Source of the DNA: CBDAQD01 sp965275905
GTDB taxonomy: Bacteria > Pseudomonadota > Alphaproteobacteria > Rhizobiales > JAJFHC01
Direction of reading: 5' to 3'
NCBI GenBank assembly: GCA_965275905.1
Contig: CBDHYJ010000038.1
Coordinates: forward strand, 32,658 to 96,657
DNA: 64,000 bases
Below, piece by piece: positions 8,748 through 17,191 of this stretch; position 1 is the first letter of the stretch, and each line of letters begins with the position of its first letter. The position numbers were made by a program, and so were the translations under genes. A model generated the notes under the pieces. The model was not told the origin of the DNA and made no database searches. It was given only the letters and a program-made list of their open reading frames with translations.

Positions 8748-9647
8748 CTATTTGGAACTGGCTACCGCCCTGCAAGTGCGCGGCAGGTCACCGATCCGCA
8801 ACGTGCGCCGCTGGGATTTTGCCAAGCGATCCTTGCTATATGGTGCGTCAGACATCCACCATTCAAGATCTTCGCCGCATCCATCGCCGGATTCCGGCGG
8901 TTCCTGACCGACACACTCGGCATTGCCTTTGGGACATCGTAATCTCACGTGAAAACTCGATGCGTTTCCATACCAGGGCCGGATCTTGCGCAGCCAGGAT
9001 TTGGCCTTTTTGTCGCCCGCCGCCCAATCGCACAGTGCCTTCTTGATCGGCGGGTTGACGAAGATGCGGCCAACCTCGGGATAGGAGGCAGCTCGTCGCA
9101 ACAGCTTTGCATGGCTGTCAGTCCAGGACGCCGGGTGGACACGTTGCCGGTTCAGTACAACGGAAGTCGCCTTCATCCGCTCGCGACGCGACCGGGACAT
9201 CTTTTCCGGAGGCTTGGGTGTGAACCAGATGTCCACTTCGAGTCCGGACTGATTTGTTCTTGGGCCAGAAAGCATTGGGCCGCCGCGCGCCTGCGACATG
9301 TCGCCAACCAGAAGGCCCGTCCAGGAATCCTGTGCTCTTGCGTCGCGCGAGAGTTTTTGAATGTACCGAACAAGATGCGGATGGCCCCAGTTCCGTTTCC
9401 GGGAAGGCCGCATGACCTGCCAGGTCTCGCCGTCAAAGGGAAGCTCGACGCCGCCTGCCAGGCAGCCTTTGGAATAGGATCCGATTGCGGCTGGTTGAAG
9501 ATTTGCTGGACCACGGGCACGCGCAAAAACCTCTTTCGCCGAACGCGTATTGCTGCCCGCCGGCGACACTGGTTTCTCGATACTGTCTGCCGCAACGTGG
9601 GTTGCGGTCAGGCAGGTAATCGCGCAGATGACAGCAAACCGCTTCAT
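8748..9647 (-). CDS. MepA-like murein endopeptidase homologue, zinc site altered
   Basis: A 299-residue exported protein (signal peptide about 1-20) that aligns with penicillin-insensitive murein endopeptidase MepA over its length: RKRNWGHPHLVRYI, GLLVGDMSQARGGPML, VGRIFVNPPIKKALC, HVRLRCPKGN. Several of the residues around the metal are changed. The conserved H-A-S-H-Q motif reads P129-R-T-N132-Q, so the position of E. coli ligand H113 is Asn. Positions matching H206 and H209 are N228 and S231. D139 (E. coli D120) and H233 (H211) remain. The reading frame is intact. Zinc peptidase activity therefore looks doubtful; a binding or regulatory role in the periplasm is a guess. It is transcribed alone. 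Confidence 0.8.
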   Translation of the reverse strand: MKRFAVICAITCLTATHVAADSIEKPVSPAGSNTRSAKEVFARARGPANLQPAAIGSYSKGCLAGGVELPFDGETWQVMRPSRKRNWGHPHLVRYIQKLSRDARAQDSWTGLLVGDMSQARGGPMLSGPRTNQSGLEVDIWFTPKPPEKMSRSRRERMKATSVVLNRQRVHPASWTDSHAKLLRRAASYPEVGRIFVNPPIKKALCDWAAGDKKAKSWLRKIRPWYGNASSFHVRLRCPKGNAECVGQEPPESGDGCGEDLEWWMSDAPYSKDRLAKSQRRTLRIGDLPRTCRAVASSK

Positions 9648-9814
9648 CCGTCTCCCCTAAACGACTTAAGAGTGGCCCGGTCAAAGTTTAACCGAACTCC
9701 AGTGATGCGCAAAATTCATGAGCAATAACAACGGGGGAAACAGCAATTATGGTTAACGCAACAGCCTTTCTGTAGTGTATCGGAGAGCCAGTAAGCCGTA
9801 CCCTTGTCTCCGCG

Positions 9815-12244
9815 CTAGGATCGCATGCTTTCGCCCTTTGGATCGAAAAGCGGCTCGGCTTGTAACCTTGCACTCCGCTTGTGGCCAAGAATCTCAATCG
9901 CAAAGTCGCCTGATCCGTTTTCGGCACTTGCAGTCGGAATGTAACCGAGCGCAACCGATTTGCCGCTGTGATGCGTGAAGCCGCCGGATGTGATCCAGCC
10001 GATAACGCTGTCACCTTGCCAAACCGGTTCGTCACCGATTACGTCGGCGTCATCGACATCGACGACGAGGGTAACGAGTCGGCGTTCCGGGCCTTCCGCC
10101 TTTTCCCGGGCCGCTGCGTCCCGGCCGATAAAGTCGTTCTTTGTCAGATCGACGAACCGGTCCAGGCCGGCCTCAAAGGGCCCGTAAATCGGACGGAACT
10201 CGGTGGCCCACGATCCGAATCCTTTTTCGAGACGCAGCGAATTGAGCGCGCGACTGCCGAACAGCCGAATGTTGAACTCGGCTCCGGCGTCCATCAATGC
10301 ATCGAAAAGAGTGTTCTGAAATTCTGGATTTATCCAGATTTCATATCCGAGATCGCCGGTGAAGGATATCCGTCCAACCAGCGCGGGCACCATGCCGACA
10401 TCGATCGATCTGAAAGACATAAAGGGGAACGCTTTTGTCGAGAGGTCGGCGTGGGTGATCTTTTCGAGTACTGCCCGGGCGTTGGGACCGGCGACGGTCA
10501 GGCCAACCAGGTCGAGGCCCAGGGCACGAAGTTCGACGCCCGTATCGGGGATGTTCTGCTCGAACCAGCGCATGTGATAGTTCTCCGCCGGTCCCGAGCC
10601 GAAAATATAGAAATGCTCGTCCGCAAGCTTCGCGATTGTGAAGTCGCCTATCAGTTTGCCTTCCGGATTGAGCATCGGCGTCAGAACGATGCGCCCCGTC
10701 TTTGGCATCTTGTTCGCCATGATGTAGGAGAGCCAGCTCTCGGCATCGGGACCACGCACCTCGTACTTGGCAAAGCCCGAAATCTCCATCAGTCCGACAC
10801 TATCGCGCACAGCGGCACATTCCTCCGCAACGGTTTCGAATGCGTTGGATCTCCGGAATGTCGGATGTTCGATTGGTTCACTGCCTTCGGGCGCGAACCA
10901 CAGCGGGGATTCCAGGCCGTAGGCGGCGCCGAACACGGCGTTGCGATCCTTTAGGCTGCTGTACATCGGAGTTGTGCGCAGCGGGCGCCCGGCAGCGAGC
11001 TCTTCGTTGGGATAGGTAATCTGGAACCGCCGTGAATAGTTCTCCCTGACCTTCGCATTCGTATAGGCCATGCTTGCCCAGTCACCGAAGCGGGCGACGT
11101 CCATGCCCCAGACATCGAAACCCGGATCGCCGTTCACCATCCAGCTCGACAGGGCGAGACCGACGCCGCCGCCCTGGCTGAAGCCGGCCATGACGCCACA
11201 GGCACACCAGTAGTTCTTCAGGCCCCGGACCGGACCGATTAGCGGATTACCGTCTGGTGCGAATGTAAACGGCCCATTGATGATCTGCTTGATGCCTGCG
11301 CGCTCGAAGGCGGGGTAATGCGTGAAGCCGACTTCCAGCGACGGTGCAATTCGGTCGATATCAGGTTGCAGCAGTTCATGGCCGAAGTCCCAGGGTGTTT
11401 CCCTCTCGGACCAGGGCACGCCCGCTTTTTCGTACGTGCCCATGAGCATGCCCTTGCCTTCCTGGCGGATATAGATCTCCCCTTCGAAGTCGATGCAATG
11501 AAGCACTTCCTTCCCGGATGCCTCGTTGATTTCCGCGACCTCCGGCATGTCCTCGGTGAGGATATACATGTGCTCCATTGCAAGAATCGGGATTTCAAGT
11601 CCAACCATGCGGCCGACTTCACGCGCCCATAGGCCGCCGGCATTCACAACATGCTCGGCATGAATATTGCCTTTGTTGGTAATGACGTCCCAGGAGCCGT
11701 CTGAACGTTGCTGGAGGTCTTCGACCTTGGTGTGACGATAGACTTCCGCGCCCTGGACGCGAGCCGCCTTGGCATATGCGTGTGTGGTGCCGGATGGATC
11801 GAGATGACCTTCGTCCGGATTGTAGAGTGCGCCGACGAAATGCTGCTTGTCCATCAACGGAAACAACTCGGCCGCCTCATCAAGCGAGATAATGTCCATT
11901 TCCAGCCCGAGATACCTTGAACGGGCCTTTGCCATGCGGAGAAAGTCCATCCGCTCTTCGGTTCCGGCAAGCATGACGCCGCCCGTCATGTGGACGCCGC
12001 AGGATTGTCCGGAGATCTTTTCGATTTCCTCGTAGAGCTCGATCGTATACCGCTGCAGCTTGGCTACGTTCGGATCGCCGTTCAGGGTGTGAAATCCGCC
12101 TGCCGCGTGCCAGGTCGAGCCGGACGTCAGTTCGTCTCGCTCAACGAGGACGACGTCTTTCCACCCGAGCTTAGTCAGGTGATAGAGCACGCTGCATCCC
12201 ACGACACCGCCGCCGATGACGGCAACTTGTACGTCCTGCTTCAC
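9815..12244 (-). CDS. Dimethylglycine/sarcosine dehydrogenase-like flavoprotein
   Basis: An 809-residue fusion with the layout of dimethylglycine and sarcosine dehydrogenases. An FAD-dependent DAO domain (residues 5-365; VAVIGGGVVGCSVLYHL) carries the STWHAAGG segment whose His is the covalent flavin site in mammalian DMGDH. A linking FAO_M-type segment follows, then a GcvT-like folate-binding domain (about 430-700) and a GcvT C-terminal barrel (about 710-795). It would oxidatively demethylate an N-methylglycine-type amine and pass the one-carbon unit to tetrahydrofolate. The start is GTG with AGGA upstream. A LysR gene ends 36 bases upstream on the same strand, so the pair is probably an operon in which the regulator controls its own enzyme. 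The exact substrate is not determined. Confidence 0.9.
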   Translation of the reverse strand: MKQDVQVAVIGGGVVGCSVLYHLTKLGWKDVVLVERDELTSGSTWHAAGGFHTLNGDPNVAKLQRYTIELYEEIEKISGQSCGVHMTGGVMLAGTEERMDFLRMAKARSRYLGLEMDIISLDEAAELFPLMDKQHFVGALYNPDEGHLDPSGTTHAYAKAARVQGAEVYRHTKVEDLQQRSDGSWDVITNKGNIHAEHVVNAGGLWAREVGRMVGLEIPILAMEHMYILTEDMPEVAEINEASGKEVLHCIDFEGEIYIRQEGKGMLMGTYEKAGVPWSERETPWDFGHELLQPDIDRIAPSLEVGFTHYPAFERAGIKQIINGPFTFAPDGNPLIGPVRGLKNYWCACGVMAGFSQGGGVGLALSSWMVNGDPGFDVWGMDVARFGDWASMAYTNAKVRENYSRRFQITYPNEELAAGRPLRTTPMYSSLKDRNAVFGAAYGLESPLWFAPEGSEPIEHPTFRRSNAFETVAEECAAVRDSVGLMEISGFAKYEVRGPDAESWLSYIMANKMPKTGRIVLTPMLNPEGKLIGDFTIAKLADEHFYIFGSGPAENYHMRWFEQNIPDTGVELRALGLDLVGLTVAGPNARAVLEKITHADLSTKAFPFMSFRSIDVGMVPALVGRISFTGDLGYEIWINPEFQNTLFDALMDAGAEFNIRLFGSRALNSLRLEKGFGSWATEFRPIYGPFEAGLDRFVDLTKNDFIGRDAAAREKAEGPERRLVTLVVDVDDADVIGDEPVWQGDSVIGWITSGGFTHHSGKSVALGYIPTASAENGSGDFAIEILGHKRSARLQAEPLFDPKGESMRS

Positions 12245-12280
12245 AATCTGTTTCCTCTCGTCTCGTCCCTGCCGTTGCGG

Positions 12281-13267
12281 CTAATAGACGTATTCATCTG
12301 TTTCCCCGGGCACGACGAACTGTTCGTTCAGCCAGGGGGCGAATGCTGAAATTTCTTCCCGAACCTCATTGTCGAGAGTCTGACGGCAGACCTGCGCAAT
12401 CTGGTGGGGCATGTCCATCAATTCGCCGGAACGCGACACCACGTGAATCCGACGCGAGAATGAAACGCCTGGAAACTGCACGCATCGCGCTTCATCGGGA
12501 TTGAGGTTTGCTTCCAGCAGGCAAAGCGGTGTCATGATTGCCCATCCGCGACCCGCCTTGATCATGCGCCCGACCGACCATGACGAGTCGAATGCCACGC
12601 GGCGCGGTATGGACAACCTAAGTCTGCGCAAATGCTGATCGACAGTTCTACCGGTCAGATTGCGGGCGCTATAGCGCAAAAGAGGGAGCGCTGCCGCGAG
12701 TTCCTCGACGTCTTCACCCGAACAGGGTGCGTTCACCGGCATGACGATGATGAAGGGTTCCTTCAGGATTTCGAAACTCGACAGCTCAGTGACATTGTCG
12801 ACGACATCCGTTGCGATGATCACGTCAACACGCCGATCGATCAGCGCTTCATAGTGCTCGGCGACAAACCCCGACCAGAGCGTCAGACTCTCGATGTTCA
12901 ACGCGGCACTGATACGATCGTAAAACGAGGGGAGCAGACAGCCGGCAAGCGAGTTGACGACGGCTATGCGAAGTTCGGGAAGCGAGGTCTGAGCACTGTT
13001 CTGGACGGCCGTCCGCGTTTCTTTTGCGAGTTCGAGGACATGCCGGGCCCGGGATCGCAGAATCGTGCCGGCCGGTGTAAGGCGCAGAGGTCTTAGGCTG
13101 CGATCGATCAGAACCGCACCAAGGTCGTCTTCGATCTTGCTGATGTTCTGCGAGACAGCGGCCTGGGTGATGTCCAGTTTTTTCGCGGCACTGGCCATCG
13201 AGTCCGACTCCGTGACGGTCAGAAATATCTCCATTGAGCGCAGATCGAATGCTTTGGACCAGGTCAT
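12281..13267 (-). CDS. LysR family transcriptional regulator
   Basis: A 328-residue LysR-type regulator with an N-terminal winged helix-turn-helix (about residues 9-70; SMASAAKKLDITQAAVSQNI) and a periplasmic-binding-like effector domain (about 95-300). It lies immediately upstream of the dimethylglycine dehydrogenase-like gene, with the same orientation and a 36-base gap. This is unusual for LysR genes, which more often diverge from their target, but it still makes that enzyme the likely target and its substrate a likely effector. The start at 13267 gives a standard-length N-terminus. Confidence 0.9.
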   Translation of the reverse strand: MTWSKAFDLRSMEIFLTVTESDSMASAAKKLDITQAAVSQNISKIEDDLGAVLIDRSLRPLRLTPAGTILRSRARHVLELAKETRTAVQNSAQTSLPELRIAVVNSLAGCLLPSFYDRISAALNIESLTLWSGFVAEHYEALIDRRVDVIIATDVVDNVTELSSFEILKEPFIIVMPVNAPCSGEDVEELAAALPLLRYSARNLTGRTVDQHLRRLRLSIPRRVAFDSSWSVGRMIKAGRGWAIMTPLCLLEANLNPDEARCVQFPGVSFSRRIHVVSRSGELMDMPHQIAQVCRQTLDNEVREEISAFAPWLNEQFVVPGETDEYVY

Positions 13268-13455
13268 TTGCGCACGCCCCAGTTAAGTGTCAGTTCCAAT
13301 TGCTGCCGGGGCGAACCGGATCTTGGCGTGCCGGAACACCCGCGGCAATGCGCTTAAGAAAAACTTATAGTATGGCAAAAGCAAAGGTGTTTCTGGTGCC
13401 GCGACGACAGCAAACGGTCACTGAAATCGAGGTCCGGGCTGCTGGCGTTGACCGA

Positions 13456-14106
13456 TCAGCCGATCTTCTGACGGCTGAACCGAGTGGGTGGCTGGATGGA
13501 GGGATCAAGGCGAGGACAGGCCTCGGGAGTTCCCATACGTGTCGACAATGGAATGACCCCCGCCCAAACCGGCAGACCGTAGTCTTCTTCATCGTCAACA
13601 GGATGGCCTGTGCGGATCTTTGCGGATGCCTCAGAAATCGGGAGACGCAGAACCGTGGTTGCCTTCAGTTCCTGTCCGGTCAGTGAGCGCAGCGCCGGCC
13701 ATCGTCCCGGATAGAGCTGTTCCACGAAGAGTTCGAGCTGACGCGCCTTCTCTGCCGGGTTCGTCAGCAACTCCGCCATGCCGAACATCATAACCGACCT
13801 GTAGTTCAATGAATGGTGGAAGCTCGACCGGGCGAGGACAAGCCCGTCAACATGGGTGACCGTGAAGCACACATCAGCGCCTTTCGTTGCGCACAGCATG
13901 CGGCTGGCAGACGAACCGTGCCAGTAAACGTTGTCTCCGTCGCGCCAGTAAATTGTGGGCGTAACGTATGGCGAGCCGTCGAACATGTAGCCGATATTGC
14001 AAACAAACCCGGCGTCCAGGATCTGATCGATCGTTTCGCGGTCGTAGTGGCCGCGCTCATGCAGGCGTTTGACCCGATGTCGGTCGTTTCGGACGGGAGC
14101 TGACAT
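13456..14106 (-). CDS. PPOX-fold flavin-binding oxidase (NimA-like)
   Basis: A 216-residue protein of the pyridoxamine-5'-phosphate-oxidase-like split-barrel fold that binds FMN or F420. Recognisable parts are CNIGYMFDGSPYVTPTIYW, VYWHGSSASRML and SVMMFGMAELL, which resemble the NimA/PPOX group. It is not the biosynthetic PdxH. The ATG at 14106 has GGAG at good spacing; an in-frame ATG at 14130 does not. It is divergent from a MocR/PdxR-type regulator 118 bases away, a common arrangement for PPOX-like genes, so it is the probable target of that regulator. The substrate is unknown. The C-terminal 30 residues are Pro-rich and may be unstructured. Confidence 0.85.
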   Translation of the reverse strand: MSAPVRNDRHRVKRLHERGHYDRETIDQILDAGFVCNIGYMFDGSPYVTPTIYWRDGDNVYWHGSSASRMLCATKGADVCFTVTHVDGLVLARSSFHHSLNYRSVMMFGMAELLTNPAEKARQLELFVEQLYPGRWPALRSLTGQELKATTVLRLPISEASAKIRTGHPVDDEEDYGLPVWAGVIPLSTRMGTPEACPRLDPSIQPPTRFSRQKIG

Positions 14107-14149
14107 GTTTCCGTACTCCGGGATAGACATGCGGTTTGTTTATCTATTG

Positions 14150-14197
14150 ATTGGTTATGTCGGAATGGCCATTTTGGAATAAACTTGAATAGCCAAT
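14150..14197. promoter_or_regulatory. Inverted repeat, candidate MocR operator
   Basis: ATTGGTTAT (14150-14158) and ATAGCCAAT (14189-14197) form an inverted repeat matching at eight of nine positions, with 30 bases between. It lies in the 118-base gap between the divergent PPOX and MocR genes, where a MocR dimer would be expected to bind. MocR operators are usually pairs of half-sites in such gaps. The assignment rests on position and symmetry only. Confidence 0.4.
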
Positions 14198-14224
14198 GCC
14201 CATCTTCAGCAGAATGTCGAGTTG

Positions 14225-15724
14225 ATGGTCCAAACGTCCAGGATTCCCGGTGCAGCAACGCTGACACTCGCGATTGATGCCGACGGGCCGGAGCCGGCGT
14301 ACATACAGCTCTATGGTCAGGTTCGCGGTCTCATCCTGTCTGGGCGCCTGAAAGCGGGCAGCAGATTGCCGTCTACAAGAGCGCTCGCCCTGGAGATTGG
14401 TGTATCCAGAACGACCACAATCGCGGCCTACGAGCAACTGACGGCTGAAGGGTATCTTGAGAGTCGAGTTGGGGCCGGGGCCTATGTGGCCGAGTTGCTG
14501 CCGGAGAGCGTTCTGAGCGGTCGCGATCCCGATCGTGTTCAGAGCAGTGAGAGTTGCCTGCCGGCACACCGCAAACTCGAGCAAGCCAAAGTACCGCAAT
14601 CAAATCTGGACGTTGCCCCGCGGGCGTTTAATCCCGGGCTGCCAGAAGAACGGGAATTTCCGATCAACGAATGGCAAAGACTGGTTGCGCGCAATCATCG
14701 CAGACTTCGGCCGGACATCCTGTTTGCGCGCCATCCGGGCGGATTTCGTCCCTTGCGTGAAGCGATCGCTGAACACCTCGGATCGATGCGAGGGCTGTTG
14801 TGCAGTGCTGATCAAGTGATTGTAACGTCCGGAGCGCGCGAAGCTTGCGATCTCATAGCGCGGGTGCTCATAGAACCTGACGATCAAGTCTGGATTGAGG
14901 ATCCGAACTATCCCATCGTCGTCGAAGCTTTGCAGGCCAACGGTGCCGGTGTGGTTCCGGTGCCGGTCGACGGGGAGGGATTTGATTTTCATCGGGCCCT
15001 TGAACTTGAAGCCCAAGCAAAGCTCGCATTTGTGACACCGTCGCGCCAGTATCCGCTCGGCACCACACTGTCCCTGAGCCGCCGGCTGGCACTGATCGAC
15101 TGGGCTGCCCGCGATGCCGGCTGGGTCGTCGAAGATGACTTTGACAGCGAATACCGATATGCCGGACGGCCTTTGGCATCACTGATGACACTGGACGAGG
15201 CCGGGCGTGTCATCTACCTGGGAAGCTTCTCCAAAGTTATGTTTTGGGGGCTACGTCTGGGATGGTTGGTGGTACCACCCGCTCTCGTCGAGGCATTTCT
15301 GAAAGCGCAATCTGACTACGGATCGCTGGCTTCAATCGTTGCGCAGCCGGCGTTGGCGGAATTCATTTCGACAGGCCGCTTTGCTGCCCATATTCGAAAG
15401 ATGCGCAAGCTGTATGCTGCGCGCCAACGCCACCTGGTCGCTGAAATCAATCGAGTTTGCGCGGATCTTCTGGTCACAACGCCGCAGGACGGGGGAATGC
15501 ATCTGGTTGCGAAGTTTTCGCCGGACGTTCCGGAGTGCCTTACGGATTTTGCAATCTGCAAGAGCGCCGCAGAGCGGGGGCTCGGCGTAAGGCCACTGTC
15601 TCGATTCTACAAAGCGGCCAACCCCCAAAGAGGACTCGTGATCGGATATGCCTGCGTCGACGAGTCTGAAATCACCGCCGGAGTGGAAGTGCTTGCGGGA
15701 ATTCTCTCCGATGCGGTCGATTGA
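14225..15724 (+). CDS. MocR/PdxR-type regulator (GntR HTH plus aminotransferase fold)
   Basis: A 499-residue fusion. The N-terminal GntR winged helix (about residues 20-85; SGRLKAGSRLPSTRALALE, GVSRTTTIAAYEQL) is followed by a fold-type I aminotransferase domain (about 115-495). PLP-site features are present: TSGAREACDLIARVL, EDPNYPIV, ESDYDSEYR-like DDFDSEYRY and the Schiff-base Lys in YLGSFSKVMFWGLRLGW. MocR proteins use PLP or a PLP adduct as effector and rarely catalyse transamination. It is divergent from the PPOX-fold gene, which is its likely target. An in-frame TTG directly precedes the chosen ATG. Confidence 0.9.
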   Translation: MVQTSRIPGAATLTLAIDADGPEPAYIQLYGQVRGLILSGRLKAGSRLPSTRALALEIGVSRTTTIAAYEQLTAEGYLESRVGAGAYVAELLPESVLSGRDPDRVQSSESCLPAHRKLEQAKVPQSNLDVAPRAFNPGLPEEREFPINEWQRLVARNHRRLRPDILFARHPGGFRPLREAIAEHLGSMRGLLCSADQVIVTSGAREACDLIARVLIEPDDQVWIEDPNYPIVVEALQANGAGVVPVPVDGEGFDFHRALELEAQAKLAFVTPSRQYPLGTTLSLSRRLALIDWAARDAGWVVEDDFDSEYRYAGRPLASLMTLDEAGRVIYLGSFSKVMFWGLRLGWLVVPPALVEAFLKAQSDYGSLASIVAQPALAEFISTGRFAAHIRKMRKLYAARQRHLVAEINRVCADLLVTTPQDGGMHLVAKFSPDVPECLTDFAICKSAAERGLGVRPLSRFYKAANPQRGLVIGYACVDESEITAGVEVLAGILSDAVD

Positions 15725-15783
15725 AACCGGGACACGGAGTCGACGACCGCGAAGAGAGCCGATCATGGTTGGCTGGAACTTGA

Positions 15784-15990
15784 TCACGCGCTTCGGAAGC
15801 GCATCACCAGAGCGAGAACGGTGATCAGGACAAAAAGCACCAGCGCCGGCACCAGGATCATGTCTAGATACACGGTGAACGCGGTCAGACCGATGACTCC
15901 GAGCAGGACGACAAGGAGTGGGGTAAAACAGCAAATTGCCGTGATGACGGTGCCGGCCAAGCCGACTTGCAGAAGTGACGATCTAGGCAT
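15784..15990 (-). CDS. merF: MerF-like mercury transporter, short
   Basis: A 68-residue two-helix membrane protein matching MerF. The first helix has the Hg(II)-binding vicinal cysteine pair (VITAICCFTPLLVVLLGVIG) and the second is YLDMILVPALVLFVLITVLAL. In the founding MerF, a second cysteine pair near the C-terminus hands Hg(II) on in the cytoplasm. Here the protein ends in MRFRSA and lacks it. No merR, merT, merP or merA is in the window. It may be a reduced Hg importer or have another metal or thiol role. The ribosome binding site is weak. Confidence 0.75.
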   Translation of the reverse strand: MPRSSLLQVGLAGTVITAICCFTPLLVVLLGVIGLTAFTVYLDMILVPALVLFVLITVLALVMRFRSA

Positions 15991-16070
15991 GTTAGCAGCC
16001 TATTGTTGAGTCTTTTGGGCAGCAATACAGCGATCAGCGATCAGGAATCAACTACAGCTGGTCATAATGC

Positions 16071-16373
16071 CTAAGATTTGAACTCGACCTCAATGAAGGC
16101 AAATTCGAATTCATTAGCGTTGATGACGTCATGCTCGACGCCTTCCTGGCGGAAATAGGGTACTCCGGATTCGAGGTCCGACCGGACGCGTTCGCCGTCG
16201 GGTAATTCGATTTCGAGTGTTCCGTCGAGCATTGGAACCACGACATAGTCGTACTCGTGCCGGTGCCATCCTGTGTTGGCGCCCGGCGCAAACCGCCATT
16301 CCGTGACCCTGGTCCTCTCGTTGTCGATGAAGACCTTTGGCGTTGCGGTGCCATTGCTGTCTTTAGCGCACAT
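16071..16373 (-). CDS. Small cupin-domain protein
   Basis: A 100-residue single cupin barrel. The first cupin motif is visible as PGANTGWHRHEYDYVVVPMLDG, giving two metal-binding His and a Glu. The second motif is PYFRQEGVEHDVIN with one His. The ATG at 16373 has AGAGG six bases ahead. It is one of the small cupins found as dioxygenases, isomerases or sensors; the sequence does not say which. It lies between the MerF-like gene and a divergent GFA-family gene. Confidence 0.8.
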   Translation of the reverse strand: MCAKDSNGTATPKVFIDNERTRVTEWRFAPGANTGWHRHEYDYVVVPMLDGTLEIELPDGERVRSDLESGVPYFRQEGVEHDVINANEFEFAFIEVEFKS

Positions 16374-16479
16374 CCATATGCCTCTTTTGCTGTAAAACAA
16401 TCGATCGTGGCGTCAGCGCGGCGGAAGCGCAATACTGGATGTCAGACAGTTCAACTCCTTGGAATGCCGGAGCGTTCGA

Positions 16480-16848
16480 ATGACCCTTTACCAGGGCTCA
16501 TGCCACTGCGGGGCGGTGGCGTTTGAAATCGAAACTGAATTCACCGAGTTCACCAAGTGCAACTGCACTCTCTGCAGCAAGAAGAACGCTGTGATGACAA
16601 AGGTCCATGAGGATGACTTCCGCTTGGTCGGCGGTGAGGAATATCTCGGCCTTTATCAGTGGAACACCAGAACCGCGCGGCATCACTTCTGCAAGAACTG
16701 CGGAATCTATACGTTTCACCGAAAGCGTGTCACACCGGACTTCTTCGGCATCAATGTGCATTGCCTGGACAATGCGGATATCTCAGGGGTTCCTGTCGTG
16801 GAGTTGCTGGACGGTATCGATATGTCCGTCGTCAATGATGAGCGGTGA
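16480..16848 (+). CDS. GFA/CENP-V family zinc protein
   Basis: A 122-residue protein of the GFA (glutathione-dependent formaldehyde-activating enzyme-like) family. The zinc-binding cysteines are in the expected order: GSCHCGAVAFE, CNCTLCSKKNA and HHFCKNCGIYTFH. The ATG at 16480 has CCGGAG eight bases ahead. Many members have no proven link to formaldehyde, so the reaction is open. It is divergent from the small cupin gene across about 105 bases. Confidence 0.88.
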   Translation: MTLYQGSCHCGAVAFEIETEFTEFTKCNCTLCSKKNAVMTKVHEDDFRLVGGEEYLGLYQWNTRTARHHFCKNCGIYTFHRKRVTPDFFGINVHCLDNADISGVPVVELLDGIDMSVVNDER

Positions 16849-17191
16849 GGGCATTTGACTGCGTGCCGGACTTCCTGAAGATGGTGTGCGAATGCGCCAC
16901 CTCCACCGCCGCGCGATGCTTCCAGACTGTGGATATCTTTGCCCTATTTGTGACACAATCAAATAAACTTCAATCTTTACAGATAGATAGGGTCGCCACA
17001 ATTCGTTCTCTAAATGTTCGGCGCGTCTCTTTCTGATGAATCTGAAGCAGCGGATGTCGATCGCATTGGCGCCAGTGTCCAGTGGGTCGACCCGGGCGCC
17101 GGAATTAATCAATTGCGAGTGGTTTCGCCGCCCATAATCTGAAACATTGGTGCAGCACCCCGGAAACGCCAATTCACTGCGGAAAGATCCA
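16849..17191. other. 343-base intergenic region
   Basis: No credible gene was seen. An AT-rich patch near 16940-17000 probably holds the promoter of the downstream aminotransferase, but I cannot define its boxes with confidence. I see no strong hairpin or terminator here. Confidence 0.35.

Noticed and set aside
9968..10954. 328-residue frame opposite the dimethylglycine dehydrogenase-like gene
   Set aside because: Antisense shadow in a GC-rich gene; the opposite strand has full domain matches.
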